64,000 bases of DNA from Belliella calami (GCF_022549695.1 NZ_JAKZGS010000004.1:1-64000), one strand, 5' to 3'; shown: positions 47,291 to 57,107, counted from the first letter of the stretch. The notes: a model not told the origin generated them from the sequence alone. Translations and numbers: made by a program.

Positions 47291-47340
47291 AAAAAAGAGC
47301 TAGCCTTTCTAAATTCAATTTAGGAAAGCCAGCTCTTTAA
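47291..47340 (-). terminator. Long hairpin terminator
   Basis: AAAGAGCT, GCCTTTCTAAAT and the matching ATTTAGGAAAGC and AGCTCTTT arms form a stem of about 20 pairs with a single mismatch and a tiny loop. It follows the small exported protein gene on the minus strand. Confidence 0.9.
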
Positions 47341-47361
47341 ATTTAACTAAATTGGGACTTC

Positions 47362-47685
47362 TTAAAGCAAAATGATCAAAAGAATCAAAATCACGATCAA
47401 AGCACCTGTAGAAATGTAAAGTCCATTTCCACTTTCTTTTGCTTCTTTGTTGAGCTCTTTAAGCTCTTTTCTGATTTCCTTTCTCTCAACTCTGCTCAAC
47501 TCTTTGAAATCCATTTCTTTGATCTCTTTGACTCTTGCATCTATTTCTTCGAATCTTTTAAGCTCCTCAGCAGTTACTTCTTTTGCAACATTCTTTGTTG
47601 CTGTTTCTTTTCCTGCAAAAGATGCCGTAAGAGTAATACCTATTAGCATCACTGCCATGAAGAGTGTGTTGATAACTTTTTTCAT
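47362..47685 (-). CDS. Small exported protein with C-terminal helix
   Basis: A 107-aa protein from the ATG at 47685. It has a signal peptide (1-24, ending SFAGKE), a charged coiled-coil middle rich in Lys and Glu (about 35-85) and a hydrophobic C-terminal helix (about 88-106). The family is common in Bacteroidota but has no known function. Alternative start at 47733 is less likely because the signal fits the later ATG. A strong terminator lies just downstream. Confidence 0.75.
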   Translation of the reverse strand: MKKVINTLFMAVMLIGITLTASFAGKETATKNVAKEVTAEELKRFEEIDARVKEIKEMDFKELSRVERKEIRKELKELNKEAKESGNGLYISTGALIVILILLIILL

Positions 47686-47744
47686 TTTTGTAAAGTATGA
47701 ATTTGTGGAAAAATTAATCTTTGATTTTGGCAAATAAAATATAA

Positions 47745-49145
47745 TTACTTCAAACTACCAATCATGTCTTCAGGTTTCACCCATTCATCAAATTGTTCGT
47801 TCGTAAGCAAGCCCAAGGCAATTGCTGCTTCTCTTAAACTTGTTCCTTCTTTATGTGCTTTTTTGGCGATAGCAGCTGCATTTTCATAGCCAATGTGCGG
47901 ATTAAGAGCCGTCACTAGCATCAGGGAATTTTCAAGATGTTGTTTGATAAATGGCGTATTTGGCTCTATTCCTATGGCGCAGTTGTCGTTGAAGGAGACC
48001 GCAGCATCTCCCAAAAGCCTAGCTGACTGTAGGAAATTGGCAATCATCATCGGCTTGAAGACATTCAATTCAAAATGTCCATTAGATCCGCCTATAGAGA
48101 TGGCTACATCATTGCCCATCACTTGTGCAGCGACCATTGTGATTGCTTCCACTTGCGTTGGGTTTACTTTTCCTGGCATGATTGAAGATCCTGGTTCGTT
48201 TTCTGGAATCAAAATCTCACCAATACCCGATCTAGGGCCTGAGGAGAGCATCCTGATGTCATTGGCAATCTTCATCAGGCTTACTGCTAGTTGTTTCAAA
48301 GCTCCATGGGATTCTACAATAGCATCATGTGCTGCCAAAGCTTCAAATTTATTCGGTGCCGTCACCAAAGGTTGACCTGAAAATTCTGCTATTTTCTTAG
48401 CCACAAGTTCTGCATATCCTTTTGGGGTATTCAAGCCCGTACCAACAGCAGTACCGCCAAGTGCCAATTCAGAAAGGTGAGAAAGCGTATTCTTCAATGC
48501 TCTCAATCCATGATCAAGTTGGGCAACATATCCCGAAAATTCTTGCCCAAGTGTAAGTGGTGTGGCATCCATAAAGTGGGTTCTGCCGATTTTTACCACA
48601 TTCATAAATTTCTCAGACTTTGCTTTCAGCGTATCCCTTAATTTTTCTACTCCTGGGATAGTCGTTTCCATTACCATTTTGTATGCAGCGATATGCATGG
48701 CAGTAGGGAAAGTATCATTCGAAGATTGGGACTTATTCACATCATCATTCGGATGGATTTTTTTCTTTTCATCTTCTAGTGAACCGCCTAGCAACACATG
48801 TGCTCTGTAAGCAATGACCTCGTTTGAGTTCATATTGGATTGTGTTCCTGAGCCAGTTTGCCAGATTACCAAAGGGAACTGATCATCGTGCTGTCCGGTC
48901 AAAATTTCATCGCATACTTTTGCAATAATGTCAGCCTTATCCTGAGCTAGGACACCAAGCTCTGCATTTGTAAGCGCTGCGGATTTTTTCAATATGGCAA
49001 AAGCTCTGATAATTTCTATTGGCATGCGGTTACGCTCTCCTCCAATTTTGAAATTATTGATCGACCTTTGGGTCTGTGCTCCCCAGTACTTGTCTGCAGG
49101 AACCTCTACAGGCCCCATGGTATCTTTTTCTATCCTAATGCTCAT
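47745..49145 (-). CDS. fumC: Class II fumarate hydratase
   Basis: A 466-aa FumC. The superfamily signature [13 protein letters not shown] (about 316-328) is intact, and [16 protein letters not shown] (about 93-108), [14 protein letters not shown] and [11 protein letters not shown] match the active-site segments. It hydrates fumarate to L-malate in the TCA cycle. It is a homotetramer in the cytosol. ATG at 49145. No operon partner is obvious. Confidence 0.97.
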   Translation of the reverse strand: MSIRIEKDTMGPVEVPADKYWGAQTQRSINNFKIGGERNRMPIEIIRAFAILKKSAALTNAELGVLAQDKADIIAKVCDEILTGQHDDQFPLVIWQTGSGTQSNMNSNEVIAYRAHVLLGGSLEDEKKKIHPNDDVNKSQSSNDTFPTAMHIAAYKMVMETTIPGVEKLRDTLKAKSEKFMNVVKIGRTHFMDATPLTLGQEFSGYVAQLDHGLRALKNTLSHLSELALGGTAVGTGLNTPKGYAELVAKKIAEFSGQPLVTAPNKFEALAAHDAIVESHGALKQLAVSLMKIANDIRMLSSGPRSGIGEILIPENEPGSSIMPGKVNPTQVEAITMVAAQVMGNDVAISIGGSNGHFELNVFKPMMIANFLQSARLLGDAAVSFNDNCAIGIEPNTPFIKQHLENSLMLVTALNPHIGYENAAAIAKKAHKEGTSLREAAIALGLLTNEQFDEWVKPEDMIGSLK

Positions 49146-49223
49146 GTTATTTTAGATTTAAGAGTTTTATTATTTGACTTGCTAAATTACTACCTGAAGG
49201 GCATAATCCATAAAATTAATTCA

Positions 49224-49709
49224 TTATTCGGTTCTATTCGTTTCCAGAAGTTCATGGAATATTTTTTGGGAGCTTTTGATTTTTCTATTAAAGTGCGTCC
49301 ATGCAAAACTATAATTCAATATCCCTACTGCAATACTAATCAATGCGTATAAATATTGGGAGGCAATAAACCCAAAAAAAAGAGCCAAACACAAGGTCAC
49401 AATCGTCCAAAATCCCAAAAAGAATGCAGAACTTGGAAAGAGGCTATATGACAAAAATAGGATAGATCCCATTGGTGTACTTTCTATTTTTCCTTTGATC
49501 AAAGGTAGAAAACTGTCTGCTTTGTAAATCACCAAAGAAATGCTAAAAGTATTTCTTTTAATGTTTCCATTGAATAGAAACCCCTTATCCTCATTTCTAT
49601 CATATGCTAGAAAATTCGCATCCTTTGTTACCTTATCAAGATTACTCAGCACCTCTATTACACTGAGGCTTGATACGAGTATTTCGCTTTGAGTCGGGAA
49701 AAATGGCAT
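49224..49709 (-). CDS. Hypothetical protein with two transmembrane helices
   Basis: A 161-aa protein from the ATG at 49709. The N-terminal half is soluble (PFFPTQSEILVSSLSVIEVLSNLDKVTKD) and two helices follow at about 100-120 and 123-140, with a hydrophilic helical tail. Family not recognised. It is divergent from the DUF2867-like gene, sharing a promoter region of about 57 bases. Confidence 0.6.
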   Translation of the reverse strand: MPFFPTQSEILVSSLSVIEVLSNLDKVTKDANFLAYDRNEDKGFLFNGNIKRNTFSISLVIYKADSFLPLIKGKIESTPMGSILFLSYSLFPSSAFFLGFWTIVTLCLALFFGFIASQYLYALISIAVGILNYSFAWTHFNRKIKSSQKIFHELLETNRTE

Positions 49710-49766
49710 ATGTTGATAACTTCTTTGATCCAAAATTAGTTTTAATAATCAGAAAAATGAAGCCTT

Positions 49767-50219
49767 ATGCAAAAAGGGAAAAAGGGAATTTTTGTTGAAA
49801 CATGGAAGTCATCAATTGCAGGTAAAGAGTCCCAAGTTTGGGAAAAAATACAAAATATTGGAGGTGAAAACGGTTGGTATTTCGGAACGTTTCTTTGGAA
49901 AATAAGAGGTAGGATCGACTTGATTTTTGGGGGTATTGGATTTAGGAAAGGCCGACCCAAAAGAGAACTCGAGATTGGGGATCAAGTGGATTTTTGGAGG
50001 GTTGTGAATGTGGATAACTCTCGAAAACACCTAAAAATGAAAGCCGAGATGAAATTGCCCGGCAAAGTTTGGATAACTTTCGAAATCAAAGGAGATCAAT
50101 TTATCCAAGAAATTGATTTTCAACCACAAGGAATCTTTGGCAGATTATATTGGATAATGACAAAGCCTATACATCACTATATTTTTTCTGGGATGTATAA
50201 AGCGATCAAAAAATTTTAA
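49767..50219 (+). CDS. DUF2867-like protein
   Basis: A 150-aa soluble protein. Pattern: VWEKIQNIGGENGWYFGTFLWKIRGRIDLIFGG, GDQVDFWRVVNVDNSRKHLKMKAEMKLPGKVWITFEI, and the end GRLYWIMTKPIHHYIFSGMYKAI. This is the C-terminal DUF2867 (SRPBCC-like) region that in other species is fused to an NAD(P)-binding sugar-epimerase-like domain. Here it stands alone. Function unknown. Confidence 0.82.
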   Translation: MQKGKKGIFVETWKSSIAGKESQVWEKIQNIGGENGWYFGTFLWKIRGRIDLIFGGIGFRKGRPKRELEIGDQVDFWRVVNVDNSRKHLKMKAEMKLPGKVWITFEIKGDQFIQEIDFQPQGIFGRLYWIMTKPIHHYIFSGMYKAIKKF

Positions 50220-50250
50220 AGGGTAAACTTTTTACAAATTCACCCTTTAA
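50216..50250. terminator. Convergent hairpin terminator
   Basis: TTAAAGGGT and ACCCTTTAA pair over 9 bp with a 17-base loop, between the convergent DUF2867-like and RidA genes. Confidence 0.75.
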
Positions 50251-50255
50251 ATAAT

Positions 50256-50636
50256 CTATTTCACTGCAATACAAGAAATTTCCACATTGACATCTTTGGG
50301 TAACCTTGCTACTTCTACAGTTTCCCTTGCTGGTGGATTGTTTTTGAAGTATTGTCCATAAGCATCATTGATGGTTCCAAACTGGCCCATATCTTTGATG
50401 AAAATGCTACACTTTACAACATTATCAAAACCAAAGCCTGCTTGTCTCAGGACAGCTTCTAAGTTTTTCATGACTGCATGTGTCTCTTCAGTGATATTTT
50501 CATTGATCAAATCGCCGGATTCAGCATCCAAAGCTATTTGACCTGAGATATAAAGCGTATTACCAGCTTTTACCGCTTGGCTATATGGACCTATTGGTGC
50601 TGGGGCTTCATTTGTATATATGATTTCTTTTTCCAT
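50256..50636 (-). CDS. ridA: RidA family 2-iminobutanoate/2-iminopropanoate deaminase
   Basis: A 126-aa RidA/YjgF/YER057c protein. APAPIGPYSQAVKAGNTLYISGQIALD (about 11-37) is the family start. The key Arg is in PPARETVEVARLPKDVNVEI (about 101-120), and the C-terminus ends ISCIAVK. It hydrolyses reactive enamine/imine by-products of PLP enzymes. It is a trimer in the cytosol. An exact TATATTTG motif lies upstream on the minus strand (50686 to 50679). Confidence 0.95.
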   Translation of the reverse strand: MEKEIIYTNEAPAPIGPYSQAVKAGNTLYISGQIALDAESGDLINENITEETHAVMKNLEAVLRQAGFGFDNVVKCSIFIKDMGQFGTINDAYGQYFKNNPPARETVEVARLPKDVNVEISCIAVK

Positions 50637-50678
50637 CGTCTTTACCCAAGAAGGTTATTTGTGTTTATAGGTTTGGTA

Positions 50679-50686
50679 CAAATATA
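50679..50686 (-). promoter_or_regulatory. Exact -7 promoter motif ahead of ridA
   Basis: On the minus strand TATATTTG fits TAnnTTTG. It lies about 43 bases before the start codon. The -33 match is poor. Confidence 0.35.
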
Positions 50687-50732
50687 AGCTACAAAGCAGC
50701 GTATTTTGAATAAAATTCTACTTTGAAAATTT

Positions 50733-51992
50733 CTATTCTTCAAATCCCGACATGTCAATTATCTCACTTTCCAGATAGTGTGGATACATTTTCTTATGCT
50801 CCTTTTTCACTTCTCTTACCAAAGCTTCACGCATCTCCTCCACATTAGTTCCATTTTCGGCAGCCATAAATACTGGAGATATACCTGTCTTCTTTTTGTA
50901 AGCCTCTGCAAGCTTTTCAAAATCAAGGAAATTACTCTCTTCGAGTTCCAGTTCAGTCATATGCATCTGTTCCTCTTCAGTAGGCATCTGATCTACCAAA
51001 TCTATTTTATTGAAAACCAATAACATCGGCTTGTCGGTTGCTCCCAACTCAGTTAGAGTTTGGTTCACAATAGTGATGTGGTCTTCAAAACCGGGATGGC
51101 TGATATCCACCACGTGGATCAAAAGATCTGCTTCGCGAATCTCGTCCAAAGTGGATTTAAATGACTCGATAAGGTGCGTTGGTAGTTTTCTGATGAAACC
51201 GACTGTGTCTGAAAGCAAAAACGGGATGTTTTCCAACACTACTTTTCTTACTGTGGAATCCACTGTCGCAAAAAGTTTGTTCTCAGCTAGGATATCAGTT
51301 TTTGTAATTAAGTTCATCAAAGTACTTTTCCCCACATTGGTATATCCTACCAAAGAGACACGTACGATTCCCTTTCTACTTTTTCTCTGAGTCACACCCT
51401 GCTTTTCTACATCTTTGAGTTTTTCTTTCAAAAGTGTAATTCTACTTCTGATATCTCTTTTATCAGTTTCGATCTCCTTTTCACCTGATCCACCCCTAGT
51501 CGTGGTACCACCTCGCTGACGCTCCAAGTGAGTCCACATTCTAGTCAGTCTTGGCAACAAATATTGAAATCTTGCAAGCTCAACTTGTGTTTTTGCTTGT
51601 GCTGTTTGCGCTCTATTGAGAAAAATGTCCAGGATAAGTAGCGAACGGTCATACACCTTGACTTTGAGTTCATTTTCAAGGTTACGCATTTGTGAAGGAG
51701 AAAGGTCATCATCAAAAATGACCATATCCACCTCAAAATGTTCGATATAAGTTTTGATTTCTTCGAGTTTCCCAGTACCCACGAAGCTCTTCACGTCTGG
51801 CTTTTCCAATCTCTGGGTGAATCTATAAACGGTCTTTGCCCCGAGCGTCTCAGTCAAAAAGGCCAATTCATCCAAATAGTCATGAACTTGCCTGTCGGAC
51901 TGCCCTTGTTTTATAAGTGCAACCAAAACAGCCGTGTCTTCTTTTGGAGCCGTTTCATGGAGTTTTTGGAGTTTTTTGGCGTATTTTGTCAT
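50733..51992 (-). CDS. hflX: Ribosome-associated GTPase HflX
   Basis: A 419-aa HflX. The N-terminal HflX domain (GAKTVYRFTQRLEKPDVKSFVGTGKLEEI, about 51-79), a basic linker with RGGTTTRGGSGEKEIETD, and a G domain with G1 GYTNVGKST (about 215-223), DTVGF and NKID motifs. A C-terminal acidic tail ends GFEE. It splits or rescues stalled 70S ribosomes. It is transcribed alone on the minus strand. Confidence 0.96.
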   Translation of the reverse strand: MTKYAKKLQKLHETAPKEDTAVLVALIKQGQSDRQVHDYLDELAFLTETLGAKTVYRFTQRLEKPDVKSFVGTGKLEEIKTYIEHFEVDMVIFDDDLSPSQMRNLENELKVKVYDRSLLILDIFLNRAQTAQAKTQVELARFQYLLPRLTRMWTHLERQRGGTTTRGGSGEKEIETDKRDIRSRITLLKEKLKDVEKQGVTQRKSRKGIVRVSLVGYTNVGKSTLMNLITKTDILAENKLFATVDSTVRKVVLENIPFLLSDTVGFIRKLPTHLIESFKSTLDEIREADLLIHVVDISHPGFEDHITIVNQTLTELGATDKPMLLVFNKIDLVDQMPTEEEQMHMTELELEESNFLDFEKLAEAYKKKTGISPVFMAAENGTNVEEMREALVREVKKEHKKMYPHYLESEIIDMSGFEE

Positions 51993-52330
51993 ATTTAGTT
52001 TTAGTGCTGTCTTTTATTTAAGGAAAGTAGGTTCAATTTAGTTCCTTGGTGAATTTACCACAATAATACCAACGCAAAATGAATATCTATTATCTTTGAG
52101 TCCAACTCACCAAAGTGCTCAACAATATACCAACATAAATTAGTTTCATAGTATTTACATTACCTAAAATAGCTGTCGCTAAAGCAATTTTAATCAGAGT
52201 CACCATCATTATAAATTAGGCCCTACTTTATTCAAATGAATAATTGAAAATATAAGTTATCAAGACAATCAATGGCCTGATTGTGCTTAATGATTAAACA
52301 TCAAAAATATCCCACAAAAATCAAATAAAA
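51993..52330. other. AT-rich intergenic region
   Basis: 338 bases between divergent hflX and rmlC genes. It should contain both promoters. No gene, clear hairpin or repeat was found. Confidence 0.5.
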
Positions 52331-52879
52331 ATGAAAATTATTCCAACAGCAGTCAAAGGTTTGGTAGAATTGCAACCAAATGTTTTCGAAGACAATCGTG
52401 GCTATTTTTTCGAATCATTCAGAGCAGATACGCTTTCAGATTATGGAGTCGATGTAAAGTGGGTACAGGAAAACCAATCTTTCTCATCTACGGGCACAGT
52501 AAGAGGCTTGCACTTCCAGAAAGGACTTTATGCACAAGCAAAATTGGTTCGCGTCATACAAGGAAAAGTACTGGATGTAGTTGTGGACCTAAGAAAAGAT
52601 TCTGAAACATTCGGAAAAGTATCAAGTTTCGAATTGGATGCAAAAAGACACAATATGTTATTTGTACCTGAAGGTTTTGCACATGGCTTTTCTGTTTTGG
52701 AAACCGCTATATTTGTGTACAAATGTTCAAATTACTATCACAAAGAAAGTGAAGGGGGAATCCTATGGAATGATCCTGAATTGAATATAGATTGGAAAGT
52801 ATCTGATCCGATTCTTTCAGAAAAGGATACAGCATGGCCAACATTAAAGGAATTTACAAAAATGACAGGGGGGTTATAA
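52331..52879 (+). CDS. rfbC: dTDP-4-dehydrorhamnose 3,5-epimerase
   Basis: A 182-aa RmlC. DNRGYFFESFR (about 21-31), VQENQSFSSTGTVRGLHFQ (about 45-63) and PEGFAHGFSVLE (about 113-124) are the family segments; catalytic His61 and Tyr130 are in place. It epimerises dTDP-4-keto-6-deoxyglucose on the path to dTDP-rhamnose. rmlA, rmlB and rmlD are not in the window. It starts a three-gene operon. Confidence 0.95.
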   Translation: MKIIPTAVKGLVELQPNVFEDNRGYFFESFRADTLSDYGVDVKWVQENQSFSSTGTVRGLHFQKGLYAQAKLVRVIQGKVLDVVVDLRKDSETFGKVSSFELDAKRHNMLFVPEGFAHGFSVLETAIFVYKCSNYYHKESEGGILWNDPELNIDWKVSDPILSEKDTAWPTLKEFTKMTGGL

Positions 52880-53632
52880 ATGGGAATAATTGATTTTTTC
52901 AGAAAGAGCAAAGCAAGTACTTATGACCAAAATTTAGATTTGGCATGGATGCATACTGACATGCATTCCCATCTTATCCCCGGTATTGACGATGGATCGA
53001 AAACAATGGAGCAATCCATTGATTTGATAAGGCGCTTGGAAAGCTATGGGCTGAAAAAAATCATAACTACGCCTCATATTATGTGGGAGTTTTACAAAAA
53101 CACCCCAGAAATCATCCTAAATGGCTTAAAAAAACTTAGAAAGGAATTATCAATAAATGACATTGAAATAGAAATCAATGCTGCTGCTGAATACTATATT
53201 GATGAGTTTTTCTTTGAAAAACTGAAAAACGGGCATCAATTGCTTCCGGTTTCAGAAAACTATGTCTTGGTAGAAACTGGTTTTATCAACAAGCCGGCTA
53301 TACTTTTTGATACTTTTTTCGAAATGGAACTAAATCATTACAAACCGATTTTGGCCCATCCAGAGAGGTATTATTATCTTATAGGAGACAAAAAGACAAT
53401 GCATGACCTTCTCGATAGAGAGATTTATTTTCAGTTAAATCTGCTATCGCTTACGGGATTTTACTCCAAGGAAGTCAAGGTGTTTGCAGAAGAGTTAGTT
53501 GACGAAAAACGTGTCAAATTAGTAGGAACAGATTGTCACAATGATCGTTATCTAGATGCATTGGAAACACTACCAAAAAGTAAGTATTATGAAAAATTAC
53601 AACATTTGGATCTTTTGAACAACACTTTATGA
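52880..53632 (+). CDS. CpsB/CapC-type tyrosine-protein phosphatase
   Basis: A 250-aa PHP-family protein tyrosine phosphatase. DMHSHLIPGIDDGS (about 27-40) with metal ligands H29 and H31, KKIITTPHIMWEFYKNTPE and AAAEYYIDEFF, then PILAHPERYYYL and VGTDCHNDRY match the CpsB/YwqE family. It dephosphorylates the tyrosine kinase of capsule/exopolysaccharide synthesis. The stop of rmlC is immediately followed by its ATG (TAAATG), and the following gene overlaps by 4 bases, so the three form an operon. Confidence 0.92.
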   Translation: MGIIDFFRKSKASTYDQNLDLAWMHTDMHSHLIPGIDDGSKTMEQSIDLIRRLESYGLKKIITTPHIMWEFYKNTPEIILNGLKKLRKELSINDIEIEINAAAEYYIDEFFFEKLKNGHQLLPVSENYVLVETGFINKPAILFDTFFEMELNHYKPILAHPERYYYLIGDKKTMHDLLDREIYFQLNLLSLTGFYSKEVKVFAEELVDEKRVKLVGTDCHNDRYLDALETLPKSKYYEKLQHLDLLNNTL

Positions 53633-54591
53633 AAATATTAATCACTGGAGCAACAGGATTAATCGGAAGTTATATAGCAAAGCGTTTTATAGGTTTCGGG
53701 GAAATCTATGCTTTGAGAAGAAAAACTGCAAAAGAACCCCTTTTGGATGATAGCAATATCATTTGGAAAGAAGGAAATATCAACGACTATCAATCTTTGG
53801 AATCTGCTTTTGAAGGGATGGATGTGATCATTCACGTTGCCGGATTGGTCTCTTATGAAAAAAAAGATTCCAAAGAACTTATGAAGGTCAATCTTGAAGG
53901 CACTATCAATGTCGTCAATGTAATGCTTCAATTGAACATCAAAAAATTGATTCATGTCAGCTCAGTAGCCGCTTTGGGTAGAACGCCCGATATCAATCTA
54001 ATTGACGAAAATCACAAATGGGCTACTTCTGACTTGAATACACCTTACGCTATTTCAAAATATCTTGGAGAACTGGAAGTCTGGCGTGCTGCCCAAGAGG
54101 GATTGGATGTGATTGTCGTATATCCTTCTGTAGCATTAGGTAAAATAAGTGACCAAAGAAGCAGTACAGCCATATACAATTATGTTTTGGAAGAAAAGCC
54201 GTATTACCCTTCCGGAATGATCAACTATATAGACGTACGCGACATAGCAGAAATAATTGCACAACTTTTCGAAAAACAAGTCTGGGGAAGCAGATATATC
54301 CTGAACGCAGATACCATTCCTTATAAAGAATTTTTTGAAGAAATAGCCCTGGCCTTTGACAAAAAAGCTCCTTACAAACCAATCAGCCCCTCCACACTTA
54401 GGTTGTTCTTGGCATTTTCATGGGTAGCATATTCCTTTGGCCTGAGTAAAATCCCCCTCAATCCAATCACTGCGCAATTAGCACAATTGCCCCACAAAAT
54501 GTCAAACAAAAAAATCAAGAACGAATTAAATTTTGAGTTTAGACCATTGTCTGAGACCCTAAATTGGGCAAAGGTGAACGAAAAAACCTGA
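53629..54591 (+). CDS. NAD-dependent epimerase/dehydratase
   Basis: A 320-aa extended SDR-like protein. The Rossmann GxxGxxG motif is GATGLIGSYIAKRF (about 7-20). NVAGLVSYEKKD-like region at about 70-80 reads HVAGLVSYEKK, and the catalytic Tyr-Lys is YAISKYLGE (about 141-149). Substrate unknown; the operon with RmlC and a polysaccharide phosphatase suggests a nucleotide-sugar or surface-polymer step. A start overlap of 4 bases with the phosphatase gene. Confidence 0.88.
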   Translation: MKILITGATGLIGSYIAKRFIGFGEIYALRRKTAKEPLLDDSNIIWKEGNINDYQSLESAFEGMDVIIHVAGLVSYEKKDSKELMKVNLEGTINVVNVMLQLNIKKLIHVSSVAALGRTPDINLIDENHKWATSDLNTPYAISKYLGELEVWRAAQEGLDVIVVYPSVALGKISDQRSSTAIYNYVLEEKPYYPSGMINYIDVRDIAEIIAQLFEKQVWGSRYILNADTIPYKEFFEEIALAFDKKAPYKPISPSTLRLFLAFSWVAYSFGLSKIPLNPITAQLAQLPHKMSNKKIKNELNFEFRPLSETLNWAKVNEKT

Positions 54592-54651
54592 TCCACCGTT
54601 CAAATCAAATCTAGTATTGGGAGATTACCTAAAAAATTGTAATTGAATAAC

Positions 54652-54790
54652 ATGAGTATCCGCGATGACACCAGTAGTTGAATATTTCACATATATTTAT
54701 ACCAATAATCGTCAACTTTCTTCAGTCATCAGACTGAATGTAACGCATCCAATATCGTAAATGACTACTGGTAAGGAAGCAGATACGCTT
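54652..54790. repeat. 139-bp inverted-repeat element, related to the copies at 18332 and 33299
   Basis: Starts ATGAGTATCCGC at 54652, identical to the other copies, and ends GCAGATACGCTT, a mutated mirror. Inside, ACCAGTAGT pairs perfectly with ACTACTGGT. The inner block differs from that of copy B (TTGCACGT with ACGTGCAA), but is paired at nearly the same place. No flanking direct repeat was found. Confidence 0.65.
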
Positions 54791-54886
54791 GTTAAATAAA
54801 ATTTTCTCAATAATAAAAAATATATTAAATTGATTTTGAGACACTAATTTAATTGGTAACTTAAGTTAGAATTAAAAAGATAGCCG

Positions 54887-56302
54887 ATGACCGGAGACTT
54901 TGAAAACGAATGGAACAACGATAAGGAGTTGGTAGAAAGGTTTGAAAACGCACTCAAAGCCAATTTGGATCTTTATTTTGAGGAAGAAGAGCTAGAGGAT
55001 ATTATCCGCTTCTACTTCGAAAACCAAAAATTCCTCAAAGCATTGCGTGCTTCAAACCATGCTCTTGAAAAATTCCCTTTCAGCATTGAGATTAAATTGC
55101 TTAAAGCCCAATGTCTAATTTTTAATGACGAGCTCGAAGAAGGGCTCGAATTGCTGGAAAATATCAACAACATCTCTCCAAACAATGAAGAAATCATATT
55201 GGCCTTAACAAACGCCATGATGATAGCGGGAAGTGTCAAGGAAGCGATAGCGATTCTGGAAGATTTCTTGCCATTGGCAGATGACAAAGCAGAGATTTAT
55301 TATTCACTTGGCACATTTTATCGTGCCACTGAGAACAAAGATAAAGCTGTTTATTACTACAAAGAGTGTGTGAAAGTCAAAATAAACCATGAAGACGCAC
55401 TCTTTCAGTTGGCGATGATTACGGAGGAGGAAGGTTCCTTCAATGAAATATTGGAATTTTATCAAGAGTTTATAGATCAAGACCCCTATTCTGCAGGAGC
55501 TTGGTACAATTTAGGCGTTGTTTATAACCGCTTGGCTAGATTCGATGACGCAATCAAAGCTTATGAATATGCTTTGATCATAGATGACACTTTTGCCTCG
55601 GCCTATTTCAATCTGGGCAATGCCTACATGAACACGGAGCAATTTGAATTGGCTTTGGAAGCATATCAAAATACGATCAATTGTGAAGGTACCAATTCAG
55701 AAAACTGCTGCTACATGGGTGCTGCATATGAGAAATTGGGACAAATTGATCAAGCTTTTAAGTATTTCAAAAAATCAGCAAAACTTGACCCTGAATATGA
55801 GGATGCTTGGTTTGGCTTGGGAATGTGCATGCTGAAAAAAGAAAAGTTTTTTGAAGCAATACATTATTTCAAAAAGGCAATCAAGCTATCAGATGACAAT
55901 GCAAATTACTATGTAGGTTTGGCAGATGCAGAATATCAATTGGGCAATCTCCATGCAAGCTCAGAAGCATATGAAGAAGCTATCAACTTAGAGCCTGGCA
56001 TTATGGAAACTTACATCAATCTTTCCATTATCTATTTTGATCAAAATAGATTCGAGGAGGCTGAAGACGTCGTCAAAGAAGGGATTGAAGAACTTCCAGA
56101 AAATGCGGAGTTGTATTATCGTTTGGTCGTATACCTCATCAAGGCAGGTAAATACAAAGAAGCCTTTACTTATTTAGAAAATGCATTAACTTTGGACTTC
56201 GAAAAGCATATCTTGTTGTATGATTTGATGCCTGAAGTGAAACATCAGAAAGCAATTTTCAAGATAATCTCTCAATTTAAAGACGGCTCAAAACCTTCTT
56301 AA
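54887..56302 (+). CDS. Tetratricopeptide repeat protein
   Basis: A 471-aa soluble protein made of tandem TPR units over almost its full length (about 12 units). Examples are AEIYYSLGTFYRATENKDKAVYYYKECV, AGAWYNLGVVYNRLARFDDAIKAYEYAL and EDAWFGLGMCMLKKEKFFEAIHYFKKAI. The protein is probably a scaffold for protein contacts. It is followed after 29 bases by the ComA homologue and so probably lies in its operon. Confidence 0.93.
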   Translation: MTGDFENEWNNDKELVERFENALKANLDLYFEEEELEDIIRFYFENQKFLKALRASNHALEKFPFSIEIKLLKAQCLIFNDELEEGLELLENINNISPNNEEIILALTNAMMIAGSVKEAIAILEDFLPLADDKAEIYYSLGTFYRATENKDKAVYYYKECVKVKINHEDALFQLAMITEEEGSFNEILEFYQEFIDQDPYSAGAWYNLGVVYNRLARFDDAIKAYEYALIIDDTFASAYFNLGNAYMNTEQFELALEAYQNTINCEGTNSENCCYMGAAYEKLGQIDQAFKYFKKSAKLDPEYEDAWFGLGMCMLKKEKFFEAIHYFKKAIKLSDDNANYYVGLADAEYQLGNLHASSEAYEEAINLEPGIMETYINLSIIYFDQNRFEEAEDVVKEGIEELPENAELYYRLVVYLIKAGKYKEAFTYLENALTLDFEKHILLYDLMPEVKHQKAIFKIISQFKDGSKPS

Positions 56303-56331
56303 AAAAACCAATTAATAGAAAAATCAATAGA

Positions 56332-57102
56332 ATGAATTACGTTCTGAATAATGTCCCTGTACGGAGTCAAAAACCACGTACTTCGGGATTTACCATGGTC
56401 ATGGACAAAGGCCTTAGCATTAGAGAAGTTGAAGATTTTGTAGATGCTCACGGAGAATATGTTGATATTGTGAAATTTGGCTGGGCCACTTCATACTTGA
56501 CAAAACGACTTTCTGAGAAAATAAGCATTTACCAAGATGCTGGCATTCCAGTTTATTTTGGTGGGACTTTGTTTGAAGCTTTTGTAATCCGTGATCAATT
56601 TGAAGATTATAGAAGAGTTTTGGAAAAATACAACCTTAGCTTCGCTGAGGTATCGGATGGTTCCATCAGTCTTCAGCATGACAAAAAATGTCAATTTATA
56701 GAAACACTTTCTAAAGATGTCACAGTTCTATCAGAAGTAGGGTCAAAAGACGCAGCTAAAATCATCCCTCCCTACAAATGGATTGAGCAAATGGAAAAAG
56801 AGCTTCAAGCAGGTTCTTGGAAAGTAATCGGTGAAGCTAGAGAAGGAGGAAATGTCGGACTTTTTAGAGATTCCGGTGAAGTACGACAGGGGCTTGTTGA
56901 AGAAATCCTGACAAAAATCCCAGAAGAAAAAATCATCTGGGAAGCTCCTCAAAAAGAGCAACAAGTATGGTTTGTAAAACTTCTTGGTGCAAATGTAAAT
57001 TTGGGTAATATTGCTCCAAATGAATTGATTCCACTTGAAACCATTCGCCTCGGGTTAAGGGGAGATACGTTCGACCATTTCTTAGGAGATATAAAATTAT
57101 AA
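56332..57102 (+). CDS. Phosphosulfolactate synthase-like protein (ComA family)
   Basis: A 256-aa (2R)-phospho-3-sulfolactate synthase-like TIM-barrel protein. MDKGLSIREVEDFV (about 24-37) and VDIVKFGWATSYL (about 44-56, Lys48), GGTLFEAF, EVSDGSI and EVGSKDA are family landmarks. ComA makes phosphosulfolactate from PEP and sulfite, the first step of coenzyme M synthesis in methanogens and of sulfolactate in some bacteria. No comB or comC is adjacent. The bacterial product here is unknown. Confidence 0.85.
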   Translation: MNYVLNNVPVRSQKPRTSGFTMVMDKGLSIREVEDFVDAHGEYVDIVKFGWATSYLTKRLSEKISIYQDAGIPVYFGGTLFEAFVIRDQFEDYRRVLEKYNLSFAEVSDGSISLQHDKKCQFIETLSKDVTVLSEVGSKDAAKIIPPYKWIEQMEKELQAGSWKVIGEAREGGNVGLFRDSGEVRQGLVEEILTKIPEEKIIWEAPQKEQQVWFVKLLGANVNLGNIAPNELIPLETIRLGLRGDTFDHFLGDIKL

Positions 57103-57107
57103 AATTC

